From: Trinickia mobilis
GTDB lineage: Bacteria > Pseudomonadota > Gammaproteobacteria > Burkholderiales > Burkholderiaceae
Direction: 5' to 3'
Length of the DNA: 64,000 bases
Assembly (NCBI RefSeq): GCF_017315705.1
Contig: NZ_JAFLRF010000003.1
Location: 99,132 to 163,131 of the forward strand
A program made the position numbers and the translations under genes. Of the stretch, positions 36,254 through 44,568 are shown in pieces. A model generated the notes under the pieces. That model was not told the origin of the DNA. It ran no database searches and was given only the letters and a program-made list of their open reading frames with translations. Each line of letters starts with the position of its first letter. The first letter of the stretch is position 1.

Positions 36254-37066
36254 ATGACCGCTTCCACCGATCTCCCGATTTTTTCATTGCATCGCGGCAG
36301 CTTGCCGCTGTTGATCTCGATCCCGCATCTGGGCACGCGCATAGCCGACGACATCGCGGCGACGATGACGGCTGCCGCGATGCGCGTCGACGATTGCGAC
36401 TGGCATCTGGACCGCTTGTACGCGTTCGCGAAGCGGCTCGGCGCGTCGATCCTGAGCCCGACGTACGCGCGCTACGTGATCGACCTGAACCGTCCGCCCG
36501 ACGGCGCGAACCTGTACCCGGGGCAGGACACGACCGGGCTTCTGCCGCTCGATACGTTCGACAAGGAGCCGCTGTACCAGGCAGGCCGCGAACCAGACGA
36601 CGCGGAGCTCGCGCGCCGCCGCGAGCTTTACTGGAGGCCCTACCACGAGGCGCTCGCCGCCGAACTGGCGGCGCTCAAGGCGCGGCACGGCAAAGTGCTG
36701 CTGTGGGAGGCGCATTCGATCCGCTCGCACGTGCCGCGTTTCTTCGAAGGGCGCCTGCCGGACTTCAACTTCGGCACGGCTGACGGCGCGAGCGCGGCCG
36801 CGGGCCTCGCCGAGGCGCTGGCGGCGATCGTGACCGGGCACGGCGGCTACACGGCGGTCGCCAACGGGCGTTTCAAAGGCGGCTACATCACGCGCCGTTA
36901 CGGCGTGCCGGGCGACGGCATTCATGCCGTGCAGCTCGAGCTGTCGCAAATCACGTATATGGAAGAGCAACTGCCGTATTCCTACGACGACACGCTCGCC
37001 GTAAAAATCGAACCCCTGCTTGAAACGCTGGTCGCGACCGCGCTCGAACGCGTCGCTTCGAGCTGA
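36254..37066 (+). CDS. hutG: N-formylglutamate deformylase
   Basis: 270 residues of the N-formylglutamate amidohydrolase family. ISIPHLGTRI at the start, DRLYAFAKRLGASIL, then LWEAHSIRSHVPRFFEGRLPDFN with the Glu/His ligands around residue 150 and GGYTAVANGRFKGGYITRRYG. It releases formate and L-glutamate, the last step of the pathway. Separated from hutF by 76 bp but clearly in the operon; a strong hairpin follows. Confidence 0.94.
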   Translation: MTASTDLPIFSLHRGSLPLLISIPHLGTRIADDIAATMTAAAMRVDDCDWHLDRLYAFAKRLGASILSPTYARYVIDLNRPPDGANLYPGQDTTGLLPLDTFDKEPLYQAGREPDDAELARRRELYWRPYHEALAAELAALKARHGKVLLWEAHSIRSHVPRFFEGRLPDFNFGTADGASAAAGLAEALAAIVTGHGGYTAVANGRFKGGYITRRYGVPGDGIHAVQLELSQITYMEEQLPYSYDDTLAVKIEPLLETLVATALERVASS

Positions 37067-37142
37067 TCCCTTCGCTCGAAGCGCTCGCCAGGCGCGCAAA
37101 TTGCTCGCCTGGGCTGACGCCCGCCGCGCCGCGCTAGACGCG

Positions 37143-37173
37143 GCGTCCCGGCGCCTTGCCTGCGCCGGGACGC
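37143..37173 (+). terminator. 12-bp perfect hairpin after the hut operon
   Basis: GCGTCCCGGCGC/GCGCCGGGACGC with a 7-base loop follows a smaller stem CCAGGCG/CGCCTGG at 37088-37112. There is no T-run, so it may act with Rho or protect the 3' end of the hut mRNA. Confidence 0.5.
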
Positions 37174-37330
37174 TGCCCCGAAGCCGCTGCCGGTAACGGA
37201 TGTTTTCAATTTCCCGCATTGCCTGCGGCGCCGCATAGCGGCTACGCTTTCGTTCACCGAAGACACATTCCGAATCCGTGTGATGCGGTTCCGCCGACCG
37301 CGTCGCCCCCACCTCGGAGGCAATGAATCG

Positions 37331-38038
37331 ATGGACGAATCGGCAATGGACGACTCCGATGAAGCCCTGGTCCCGGTCTGGCGGGCGAACCTTGGCGTGT
37401 TGACGGAAGCGGTCGGGGCGGTCACGCGCCTCGCGCGGATGATGTCGCTTTCCGCGAGCCTGCTGAAGCTGATCCTGGCCGGGCAGCGCGAGTTCAGCGT
37501 CGAGTTCGTGCGCGGCGTCGAATCGGTGACCGGGCTGCCGGCAAACTGGATGGACACGCCGCATCGCGCCGGCGAGGTTCCCGAGCGCACCCAAGCGGCG
37601 ATCGACACCGAAACCGCGTTCGCGAAGTTTCGCGGCACCGTGCACCCGGTTCGCAAGAAGACCGTGCTGAAGAGCAGCGGCGATATCCTCGGGCGCAGCG
37701 AGGCGGCGCGGCGCGCGGCCGAGGCGGCGAGCGACGAAGCCGAGCAGAACCGGCGGCGCGCGCATTTCCGCAAGGTCCGCGATCTCGCGGCGCAAGAGGT
37801 GCGTAGGCTCGAATGGCACCTCAATCATCCGCCGGCCGAGCTCGCCGTGTTGCGCGCGAAAGTCGAAGACGTGATGGATGCCGGCACCGATCTCGACGAG
37901 CGCGTGCACGCCGATCTCGCCGGGCGGATCGAGCAGATCGAGAAGCATCACGATCTGCTCAAGCGCCATGTCGAGAAGCTCTACGCGCTGCTTACGCGGC
38001 TCGATCCGGCGGAGCGCGGGGGCGAAGGTCCGGAGTAG
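37331..38038 (+). CDS. XRE-like DNA-binding protein with coiled-coil C-terminus
   Basis: 235 residues. Residues 17-70 look like an XRE-type helix-turn-helix: SASLLKLILAGQREFSVEFV followed by SVTGLPANWMDTPH, the usual pattern of a small set of helices ending in an LPxxWLD-like phrase. From about 130 the chain is highly charged and helical (RRAAEAASDEAEQNRRRAHF) and probably coiled coil. ATG 37331 has GGAGG ten bases upstream; a shorter-spaced ATG at 37323 is out of frame. Function unknown; likely a local regulator. Confidence 0.65.
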   Translation: MDESAMDDSDEALVPVWRANLGVLTEAVGAVTRLARMMSLSASLLKLILAGQREFSVEFVRGVESVTGLPANWMDTPHRAGEVPERTQAAIDTETAFAKFRGTVHPVRKKTVLKSSGDILGRSEAARRAAEAASDEAEQNRRRAHFRKVRDLAAQEVRRLEWHLNHPPAELAVLRAKVEDVMDAGTDLDERVHADLAGRIEQIEKHHDLLKRHVEKLYALLTRLDPAERGGEGPE

Positions 38039-38095
38039 GGCCTGCGATCGGCGCGAAGTGGCCCTGGGCTCCGATCCGCGCTCGGCAGAGCGCAC

Positions 38096-38290
38096 TCAAA
38101 CCCGCAGCTCGCTGAGGATCTGCTCGGCCAGAAAATCGCACGGCGCACGGTTCGACCTCACGCTGCGAGCGAGCACGATCTCGAGCGCGGGCAGGGCGGG
38201 CAGGGCGGGCAGGCCGCCGGCGCGGCCCAGTTGCACGAAGCGCTCGGGCACGGCGCAGCGGGCATGCCGGGCACACCGCAATCCGGCGTT
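38096..38290 (-). pseudogene. C-terminal remnant of a LysR-family regulator
   Basis: On the minus strand the last 50-60 codons before a TGA read AVPERFVQLGRAGG, then three Leu-Pro-Ala units, EIVLARSVRSNRAPCDFLAEQILSEL. This is the typical end of a LysR effector domain. Nothing upstream matches the rest of the family, because the divergent MFS gene starts at 38310. So the first 80 percent of the regulator is gone. The LPALPALPA run comes from a GGGCAGGGC-type tandem repeat. Confidence 0.65.
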
Positions 38291-38309
38291 TTGAGGTAAA
38301 AGGGAGCGC

Positions 38310-39698
38310 ATGACCGAACGCTCCCGACTCATACCGCTCATCGTTGCGTGCCCGCTGTTTCTGCAGAATCTCGATACGTCGATCATGGCGACGGCGCTGC
38401 CGTCGATCGCCCGGTCGCTCGATGTCGAAGCGCTGCACCTCAATCTCGCCATCACCTCCTACTTGCTGAGCCTCGCGGTGTTCCTGCCCGCGAGCGGCTG
38501 GCTTGCCGACCGCTTCGGCCCGCGCCGCGTGTTCTGCGGCGCCATCGTGTGCTTTTCTCTCGGCTCGGCGCTGTGCGGGCTCGCCCAGTCGATGCCCCAA
38601 CTGGTGGCGTTCCGCGTGCTGCAAGGCATGGGCGGCGCGATGATGGTGCCGGTTGGACGCCTGATCCTGCTCAGAAGCGTGCCGAGCGCGCGCATGGTCG
38701 CCGCGATGGTCTGGTTCACCGTGCCGGGCGCGATCGGGCGGCTCGCGGGGCCGCTCTTCGGCGGGCTGATCGTCACGGTCGCGTCGTGGCGCTGGATCTT
38801 TCTGTTGAACATCCCGTTCGGCGTGCTCGGCGTGACGCTCGCGCTGATCTTCATCGGCGGCGACTACGAGCCCGTCATCGAGCGCTTCGACCTGACCGGT
38901 TTCGTGCTGCTGTCGACAGGCCTCGTCGGGATGGTCGGCGGGCTCGACACGGTCGGGCGCGGGCTCGTGCCGCACGCGGTGACGCTCGCGTTCGTCGGCA
39001 CCGGCGCGCTGTCGCTGTTGGCTTATGGGCTCTACGGCCGCGCGCGCGAGCGCACGATCATCGATCTGGGCATCCTGCGCTACACCGCGTACCGGACGGC
39101 GGTGGTCGGCGGGATGCCGCTGCGCATCGCGATCGGCGCGTCGCCGTTTCTGATGCCGCTGATGCTGCAGCTCGGCTTTGGGCTGTCGCCGCTGCAATCG
39201 GGGTCGCTTTCGGTCGCAACGGCGGTCGGTTCGCTCAGCGTGCGCACCGTGATGACCACCGCGATTCGCCGCATCGGCTTTCGCACGCTGTTGATCGGCG
39301 CGACCTTGGCGACGAGCGTCTTCTACGCCTGCTATGGCCTGTTCCGGCCGACGACGCCCCATCTGCTGATCTTCGTCGTGCTGCTGTTCGGCGGCCTCTT
39401 CAATTCGCTGGCGATGGTGACGCTCAACACGCTCGGCTACGCCGACATGCCGAAGCCGAAGATGAGCCGCGCCACCGCGCTCTCGAGCATGATGCAGCAG
39501 CTGTCGGTGAGCCTGGGCGTCGCGTTCGGCGCATCGCTCGTCGCGCTGACCGCGCATCTGCACGGCGGCAGCGCCGCGCATCTCGCCGCCGACGATTTCT
39601 CGCCGGCTTTCGTCGTGGTCGGTGCGATGACGCTGTGCTCGCTGTTGTTCTTCGTGCGGCTCTCGCACGAGGAGGGCGCACAGCTGCGGCAGAGCTAA
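38310..39698 (+). CDS. MFS exporter, DHA2 (EmrB/QacA) family
   Basis: 462 residues, about 14 membrane spans. Motif A is GWLADRFGPRRVF near residues 63-75, and motif C-like GAIGRLAGPLFGGLIV near 145-160, both typical of drug:proton antiporters of the DHA2 group. NLDTSIMATALPSIAR near residue 20 is motif D1. Exports a toxic compound out of the cytosol; substrate unknown. ATG 38310 has AGGGAG at the right distance. Its likely regulator is the truncated LysR gene behind it, so regulation may be lost. Confidence 0.9.
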   Translation: MTERSRLIPLIVACPLFLQNLDTSIMATALPSIARSLDVEALHLNLAITSYLLSLAVFLPASGWLADRFGPRRVFCGAIVCFSLGSALCGLAQSMPQLVAFRVLQGMGGAMMVPVGRLILLRSVPSARMVAAMVWFTVPGAIGRLAGPLFGGLIVTVASWRWIFLLNIPFGVLGVTLALIFIGGDYEPVIERFDLTGFVLLSTGLVGMVGGLDTVGRGLVPHAVTLAFVGTGALSLLAYGLYGRARERTIIDLGILRYTAYRTAVVGGMPLRIAIGASPFLMPLMLQLGFGLSPLQSGSLSVATAVGSLSVRTVMTTAIRRIGFRTLLIGATLATSVFYACYGLFRPTTPHLLIFVVLLFGGLFNSLAMVTLNTLGYADMPKPKMSRATALSSMMQQLSVSLGVAFGASLVALTAHLHGGSAAHLAADDFSPAFVVVGAMTLCSLLFFVRLSHEEGAQLRQS

Positions 39699-39719
39699 TG
39701 CGCCCGAGCGCTTGAGCGC

Positions 39720-40337
39720 TCATGTGCCCGTGCGCTTCGCGAGGAATTCCCCTTCGAGACGCCACGCCGTCCCGCCCGCGTCGCGCGCGTCGCCGATCCA
39801 GTGAAACGAATCGGGCGTGATCTCCGTGAAGCGCCAGCGCGTCGCGGTGCCGTCGGCACGCGTGCCCAGCTGCACGATGCCGCTGCCTTCGCGGCGTCCG
39901 ATCTGCTCTTCGCGATGCCCGTTCAGCGGGTTGATCCAGGTGATGCGCCACGCGCGCAGCGCCGCGTCCCAGACGCGCAGTGTCGTGCCGTACATATCTT
40001 TGGCCGGATTGGGCGGGGCCGTGCGCGCGCCGCGTGCCGGCATGATCCAGACGTCCTGTAGCGCGCGGCCTTCCAGCACCCAGCCGACCTGCACTTCGCC
40101 CTTGATCCGCTCGGCGCGGACATCTTCGCGAAAGTGCAGGACGTCGAGCGCCCAGCTGCCGACGAGCCAGCCGTAGAGATCGTCGGCGGCGTCGATGTCG
40201 GCCGCGCGGCAAGGCGCCGCGAGCGCCTTCAGGAACCCATCCGCCCCCTCGGGGGGAGCTTTGCATGGGACCGGAGTAAGCGCTAAAGCGCCAACTCCGG
40301 TCGACAGCGAACGAATGTGAGCGTGGGGGTCGTTCAT
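39720..40337 (-). CDS. Hypothetical protein, lipocalin/DUF1579-like, start supplied by a repeat
   Basis: 205 residues from ATG 40337. From residue about 45 the sequence looks native (DLYGWLVGSWALDVLHF, GWVLEGRALQDVWIMPARG, TLRVWDAALRAWRITWINP), a beta-barrel pattern seen in proteins that bind small lipophilic molecules. The first 35-40 codons are the dispersed repeat 40242-40337, and there is no ATG, GTG or TTG after it before the native part (only CTG). So either the repeat gives the start codon or the gene starts at CTG about 40228. Divergent from an AraC gene. Confidence 0.7.
   Translation of the reverse strand: MNDPHAHIRSLSTGVGALALTPVPCKAPPEGADGFLKALAAPCRAADIDAADDLYGWLVGSWALDVLHFREDVRAERIKGEVQVGWVLEGRALQDVWIMPARGARTAPPNPAKDMYGTTLRVWDAALRAWRITWINPLNGHREEQIGRREGSGIVQLGTRADGTATRWRFTEITPDSFHWIGDARDAGGTAWRLEGEFLAKRTGT
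40242..40337 (-). repeat. Dispersed repeat, copy C with a 48-bp insertion
   Basis: Has the CCCCCTCGGGGGG palindrome and the CAGCGAACG to GTTCAT end of copies A and B, but between them are 48 extra bases. The insert holds a nested hairpin: GACCGGAGT (40269-40277) with ACTCCGGTC (40294-40302), and inside it GCGCT/AGCGC. The insert is a whole number of codons, so the minus-strand frame stays open. Confidence 0.8.
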
Positions 40338-40423
40338 ACACCGGTTCTCCAGGGTGAGCGACGCCGCCGTGGCCGCGCCGCCGATGTGCTACAACGATCA
40401 TAGACACCGATGCGAGGCGAATC

Positions 40424-41317
40424 TTGGGGAAAATTGCGGCCGAACTGGAACGCGCGCTCGCGCGCCGCGAAGCGGAGGGCGTCAAGGGCGCCGTGATGCC
40501 GCGCGTGCTGGCGCACGGCGCGGGCTGGTCCGTGGACGACGTGCTGTGCACGAGCGGACCGCGCGACAGGCCGTTCGAGGAGCGCCACGAGCATGTTTGC
40601 GTCGCGATGGTGGCGGCGGGCGCATTCGAATACCGCTCGCGCGCCGGGTCGGGGCTGATGACGCCGGGCGCGATCATGCTCGGCAACGCCGGGGCGTGCT
40701 TCGAATGCGGTCACCGGCACCGCGCGGGCGACCGCTGCATCGCCTTTCGCTACACGCCGGGCTGCTTCGAGCAAATCGCCGCGGACGCGGGCATTCGCAG
40801 CCGCGACGCGCGCTTCGCGGCGGTGCGCCTTCCGCCGTTGCGCCCGCTTGCGCCGCTCGTCGCGGCCGCGTGCGCCGGCGTCGTGTCGGAGGCCGGTGTC
40901 GCGTGGGACGAACTCGCGCCTGCCGTGGCCGCACTAGCGCTGCGGCTCGCGGCCGGCATGCCGGCCGAGGACCCGCGCGAAGTGCCCGCGGCGGCGCTCG
41001 CGCGCGTCGCGCCGGTCCTGTGTTTGATCGACAGCGCGCCTGACGACGGGCTGAGCGTCGAGCGGCTGGCGCGGCACGCGGGCTTGAGCCCCTACCATTT
41101 CCTGCGCACGTTCGAGCGCGTGACGGGCGTCACGCCGCATCAATACCTGCTGCGTGCGCGCTTGCGTGCGGCGGCGCAGCGGCTCGCCGAGGAGAGCGCG
41201 AAGATCGTCGACGTCGCGCTCGATTGCGGCTTCAACGACGTGTCGAACTTCAATCACGCGTTTCGCGCGGAGTTCGGCGCGAGCCCGCGCGCGTATCGAA
41301 TGCGGATGCAGGGGTAG
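40424..41317 (+). CDS. AraC-family transcriptional regulator
   Basis: 297 residues. The C-terminal 100 residues are the double helix-turn-helix of the family (LSVERLARHAGLSPYHFLRTF, then IVDVALDCGFNDVSNFNHAF). The N-terminal part is a cupin-like sensor with HEHVCVAMVAAGAFEYRS. The start is TTG 40424 with GAGG six bases upstream; M25 at 40496 is an alternative. Divergent from the repeat-started gene, which it may regulate. Confidence 0.87.
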   Translation: MGKIAAELERALARREAEGVKGAVMPRVLAHGAGWSVDDVLCTSGPRDRPFEERHEHVCVAMVAAGAFEYRSRAGSGLMTPGAIMLGNAGACFECGHRHRAGDRCIAFRYTPGCFEQIAADAGIRSRDARFAAVRLPPLRPLAPLVAAACAGVVSEAGVAWDELAPAVAALALRLAAGMPAEDPREVPAAALARVAPVLCLIDSAPDDGLSVERLARHAGLSPYHFLRTFERVTGVTPHQYLLRARLRAAAQRLAEESAKIVDVALDCGFNDVSNFNHAFRAEFGASPRAYRMRMQG

Positions 41318-41388
41318 CCGTGCCCCTTGGCCGAGCCGACACCGCGAGGCGCGATCCCGGGCTTTTCCGTGACCGATCCCGCTACCTG

Positions 41389-43257
41389 TTGCGATGCGCG
41401 ACGTGCGCGGCTGCGCTCTCATATTGCCCGCTTGCGCCGGCCCAGACCGCGGCCTCGCCCGGCAACCCGGCGCCGTTCACGGTCGAATCGGACGTGCACG
41501 TGTTCGTCGTCCAGCACGACGGGACCGTCGAAGAGCACGACGATACGACGCTGCGCGCCAACACCACCGCCGGCGTCGACGACATCGCCGAGCGTTATGT
41601 GTGGTTCAACAAGGACACCGAGAAAGTCGATCTGCTGACGGCCGAGTCGATCGATCCCGAAGGCCGCGCGCACCCGGTCGGTCCCGAGGCGATACGCGAC
41701 GTGCAGGAGCCGCGCTCGGCCGGGGCGCCGACCTTCGAGGACGGCGTGCTGCGCACGGTGATCTTTCCAGGCGTCGAGCCGGGTTGGCGCGTGCATCTCG
41801 TGTTCGCGAAGACGCGCGTGAAGCCGTTGCAGGCGGGCATGTTCGAGTATTTCGACGAACCGGCGCGCGATCCCGTCGAGCATCAGCAGCTCATTTTCGA
41901 CATGCCCGCCGACATGCCGCTCTATGCGGACGCGCGCGGCTACGTCGCGCTCGCGCCGCTGACCGTGAACGGACGCACGCGCTACGAATTCGACTACCGC
42001 CACGGGCCGTATCCGTCGATCGAAAACGGCGCGGTCGGGTACACGGAGTACGGCGACCGGCTGATGGTGTCGACGGTGCCCGACTTCGCCGCGTTCGCCG
42101 CGCGCTACCGGCAAGCCGCGGCGGACCCGAGCGCGAGCGACCCGGCCGTCGTGCGCTTCGCGCAGGCGCTCGCGGCGAACGCTCCGGACGCGCGCACGAA
42201 GGCGCGCGTGCTGTACGACTGGATGCGCGCCAACGTGCGCTACGTGGCGCTCTTTTTGGGCGAGACGGCGGCCATGCCGCACCGGGTGACGGACATCCTG
42301 CGCAACCGCTACGGCGACTGCAAGGACCACGTTGCGCTCTACGGCGCGCTGCTCGCGGCGGTGGGGATACGGAGCGAGCCGGCGCTGATCGGGCTCGGCC
42401 CGGTCTATACGCTGCCGTCGGTGCCCGGCTTCGGGGCGACGGCGATCAATCACGTGATCGTTTGGATTCCTGATCTAAAGGTCTTTGCGGATACGACCGC
42501 GGGCGGCACCGGGTTCGGCGACTTGCCGCCGATCCTGATGGACCGTCCGGCGCTCCTCGTGGACGAGGGCGTCCTGGCGCGCACGCCGGCCACCGAGCCG
42601 CGCGGCCGCACCGCGCGCTTGCAGATCGGTATCGCCGACAGCGGGGACGCGCGCTACGCTTACCGCGTGGAGGATTCGGGCTGGACCGCCGAGCTCGAGC
42701 GCAACATGTTCCGGCGCGCGACGCAGCAGCGCGTGCAGCAGATCGCTTTCGACCGCTTGAAGCAGACCGGCTTGCAAGGCACCGCGCGGCTCGATACGGA
42801 CGATGCCGCCGCGACGGGCGGACCGTTTGCCGTCTCGATGACGGGCACGCTCGAGCACGTCGTGTGGCCCGCGGGCATGACGGCGGTGCCCGCGCTGTCG
42901 AGCCTGTCAGGCGGCATCGCGACCCAGGTCCAGAGCTGGCTCGCCGAGCGGGTGCGCACGCAGCCGTACGTCTGCATCGGCGGCGAATTCGACGAGACGG
43001 GGCAGATCGCGCTGCCCGGCAACGTGCGGATGGTGGGCCTGCCGGACGATCTGAGCGTGCAGGACGCGTTCTACGATTACGAATCGCATTACGTGTTCGA
43101 TCCGGCAACGCGAGTCGTGCAGATCACGCGCCGCTTGCGCGCGAGATTCGGGCGGCAAGTGTGCTCGCCGCAGGATTTCGATGCAACGCGCGCCACGCTC
43201 GTGAAGATCGAACGCGACGCGCTGGCGCAAATCGTGGTGCAGGGCGCGGCGAAATGA
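41389..43257 (+). CDS. DUF3857/transglutaminase-like exported protein
   Basis: About 622 residues from TTG 41389, which gives a signal peptide ending in PLAPAQ; upstream codons are open but shadow the AraC gene. Residues 40-200 fit DUF3857 (YVWFNKDTEKVDLLTAESI, then VRVH-like RVHLVFAKTRVKPL). RYGDCKDHVALYGALL near 310 has the transglutaminase-type cysteine and NHVIVWIPDLKVFADTT near 360 the His and Asp. The last third is a beta-rich domain of DUF2569/DUF3858 type. Probably periplasmic; it may process peptides or crosslinks. Substrate unknown. Confidence 0.78.
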   Translation: MRCATCAAALSYCPLAPAQTAASPGNPAPFTVESDVHVFVVQHDGTVEEHDDTTLRANTTAGVDDIAERYVWFNKDTEKVDLLTAESIDPEGRAHPVGPEAIRDVQEPRSAGAPTFEDGVLRTVIFPGVEPGWRVHLVFAKTRVKPLQAGMFEYFDEPARDPVEHQQLIFDMPADMPLYADARGYVALAPLTVNGRTRYEFDYRHGPYPSIENGAVGYTEYGDRLMVSTVPDFAAFAARYRQAAADPSASDPAVVRFAQALAANAPDARTKARVLYDWMRANVRYVALFLGETAAMPHRVTDILRNRYGDCKDHVALYGALLAAVGIRSEPALIGLGPVYTLPSVPGFGATAINHVIVWIPDLKVFADTTAGGTGFGDLPPILMDRPALLVDEGVLARTPATEPRGRTARLQIGIADSGDARYAYRVEDSGWTAELERNMFRRATQQRVQQIAFDRLKQTGLQGTARLDTDDAAATGGPFAVSMTGTLEHVVWPAGMTAVPALSSLSGGIATQVQSWLAERVRTQPYVCIGGEFDETGQIALPGNVRMVGLPDDLSVQDAFYDYESHYVFDPATRVVQITRRLRARFGRQVCSPQDFDATRATLVKIERDALAQIVVQGAAK

Positions 43258-43278
43258 CGGCTTGAACAAGAAGCCGCG

Positions 43279-44451
43279 TCAAATCACATTGCTCTCGACG
43301 AGCGGCCGCCCCTGCAACACGCGCTCGAACCCCAGCGCCCCGAGATCGAGCGTGACGAACCTGCCGTGCAGGATCAACTCGGCCACGCCGCGCCCGGCGG
43401 CCGGCCCTTGCTGCAGCCCGTGTCCGGTGAAGCCGTTGGCAAACATGCAATTGTCGACATCGGGGTGGCGGCCGATGATCGCGTTCTGGTCGAACACGTT
43501 GTACTCGTAGTAGCCGGACCACGCGTTCTGAATCCGCAGCGCCTCGAAGTGCGGCACGCGGTGTGCGAGCGCCGGCCAGATCACGTCGTCGAAGATCGCG
43601 TAGTCGACTTCGTCGAGCGGCAGGTCGTCGGGGTCGTGGTCGGCCGAAGGCGAGGCCCCGCACAGGAAGGTCTTGCCCTCGGGCCGGAAATAGACGCCTG
43701 TGGGGTCGATCACGAGCGGGCACGGGCCGAGCTTCGCGGGCGAGGCCACGTTGAAGATGCTGCGCCGTCGCGCGAACACCGGCAGATCGATGCCGGCCAT
43801 CTCCGCGATGCGCCGCGCCCACGGCCCGGCGGCATCGACGAGCACGTCGCAGTCGAACGCCTGGCCCTGCGCGGTCAGCACCTGCTGCACGCGGCGCCCT
43901 TCGCGGCGCACGCTTGCGACTTCCGCCGCGACGTAGCGCGCGCCGAGCGCCTGGGCCTTCTTGCGCAAGCCCTGCACGAGCCCGTAGCCGTCGAACCAGC
44001 CTTCGCCGGATACGCCGAACGTGCCCGCGACGAGGTCTTCGGCATTGAGCCACGGAAACGCCGCTTGTAATTCGTCATGCGGCAAGTAGCGGATCTGCGC
44101 CCCGAGCGAGGTCTGCAGCGCATGGTTCTCGCGCAGGATCGTTTCGCCGGCGGCGGTGGCGAGAAAGAGATAGCCGCCTTCGTGCAGTTCGATCGACGGC
44201 TTGTCTTCGCCGATCGCGAGACGCTCGCCGATCGAGCGTAGAAACTCGATGCCGAAGAGCGACATCTGCACCGACAGCGGCGTCGAAAACTGCTGCCGGA
44301 TCGAAGCGGCGGATAGCGCCGATGAAGCGCGCGCATAGGTCGGGTCACGCTCGATCACGGTGACGTCGACCGTCGCATCGGACGCGCGCAGGAAATAGGC
44401 GATCGAACTGCCGATCACGCCGCCGCCTACGATTACTACCTTCGAGCTCAT
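43279..44451 (-). CDS. FAD-dependent D-amino-acid/glycine oxidase-like oxidoreductase
   Basis: 390 residues. KVVIVGGGVIGSSIAYFLRA at residues 4-23 is the FAD-binding motif; RQQFSTPLSVQMS and FTGHGLQQGPAAGRGVAELI near residue 345 match the DAO/sarcosine oxidase family. It oxidises a secondary or D-amino acid in the cytosol. Ends 21 bp from the convergent DUF3857 gene. It sits 118 bp after the livK-type gene on the same strand, so uptake and oxidation may be linked. Distinct from the similar enzyme at 11554-12702. Confidence 0.85.
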   Translation of the reverse strand: MSSKVVIVGGGVIGSSIAYFLRASDATVDVTVIERDPTYARASSALSAASIRQQFSTPLSVQMSLFGIEFLRSIGERLAIGEDKPSIELHEGGYLFLATAAGETILRENHALQTSLGAQIRYLPHDELQAAFPWLNAEDLVAGTFGVSGEGWFDGYGLVQGLRKKAQALGARYVAAEVASVRREGRRVQQVLTAQGQAFDCDVLVDAAGPWARRIAEMAGIDLPVFARRRSIFNVASPAKLGPCPLVIDPTGVYFRPEGKTFLCGASPSADHDPDDLPLDEVDYAIFDDVIWPALAHRVPHFEALRIQNAWSGYYEYNVFDQNAIIGRHPDVDNCMFANGFTGHGLQQGPAAGRGVAELILHGRFVTLDLGALGFERVLQGRPLVESNVI

Positions 44452-44568
44452 GCCGGCTCCACAAAGAAAAACACGACACCCGAAGGCGCCGTGCTGGGTT
44501 GATACGTTCTCCAGATGCGTCTTTGCCGTCTATCGTACAACCGGGACCGCCATCGGGATCAGAAAGCC

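Noticed and set aside
40242..40337. Insertion sequence at repeat copy C
   Set aside because: No transposase, no target duplication; the 48-bp insert is a hairpin-bearing piece of a repeat.
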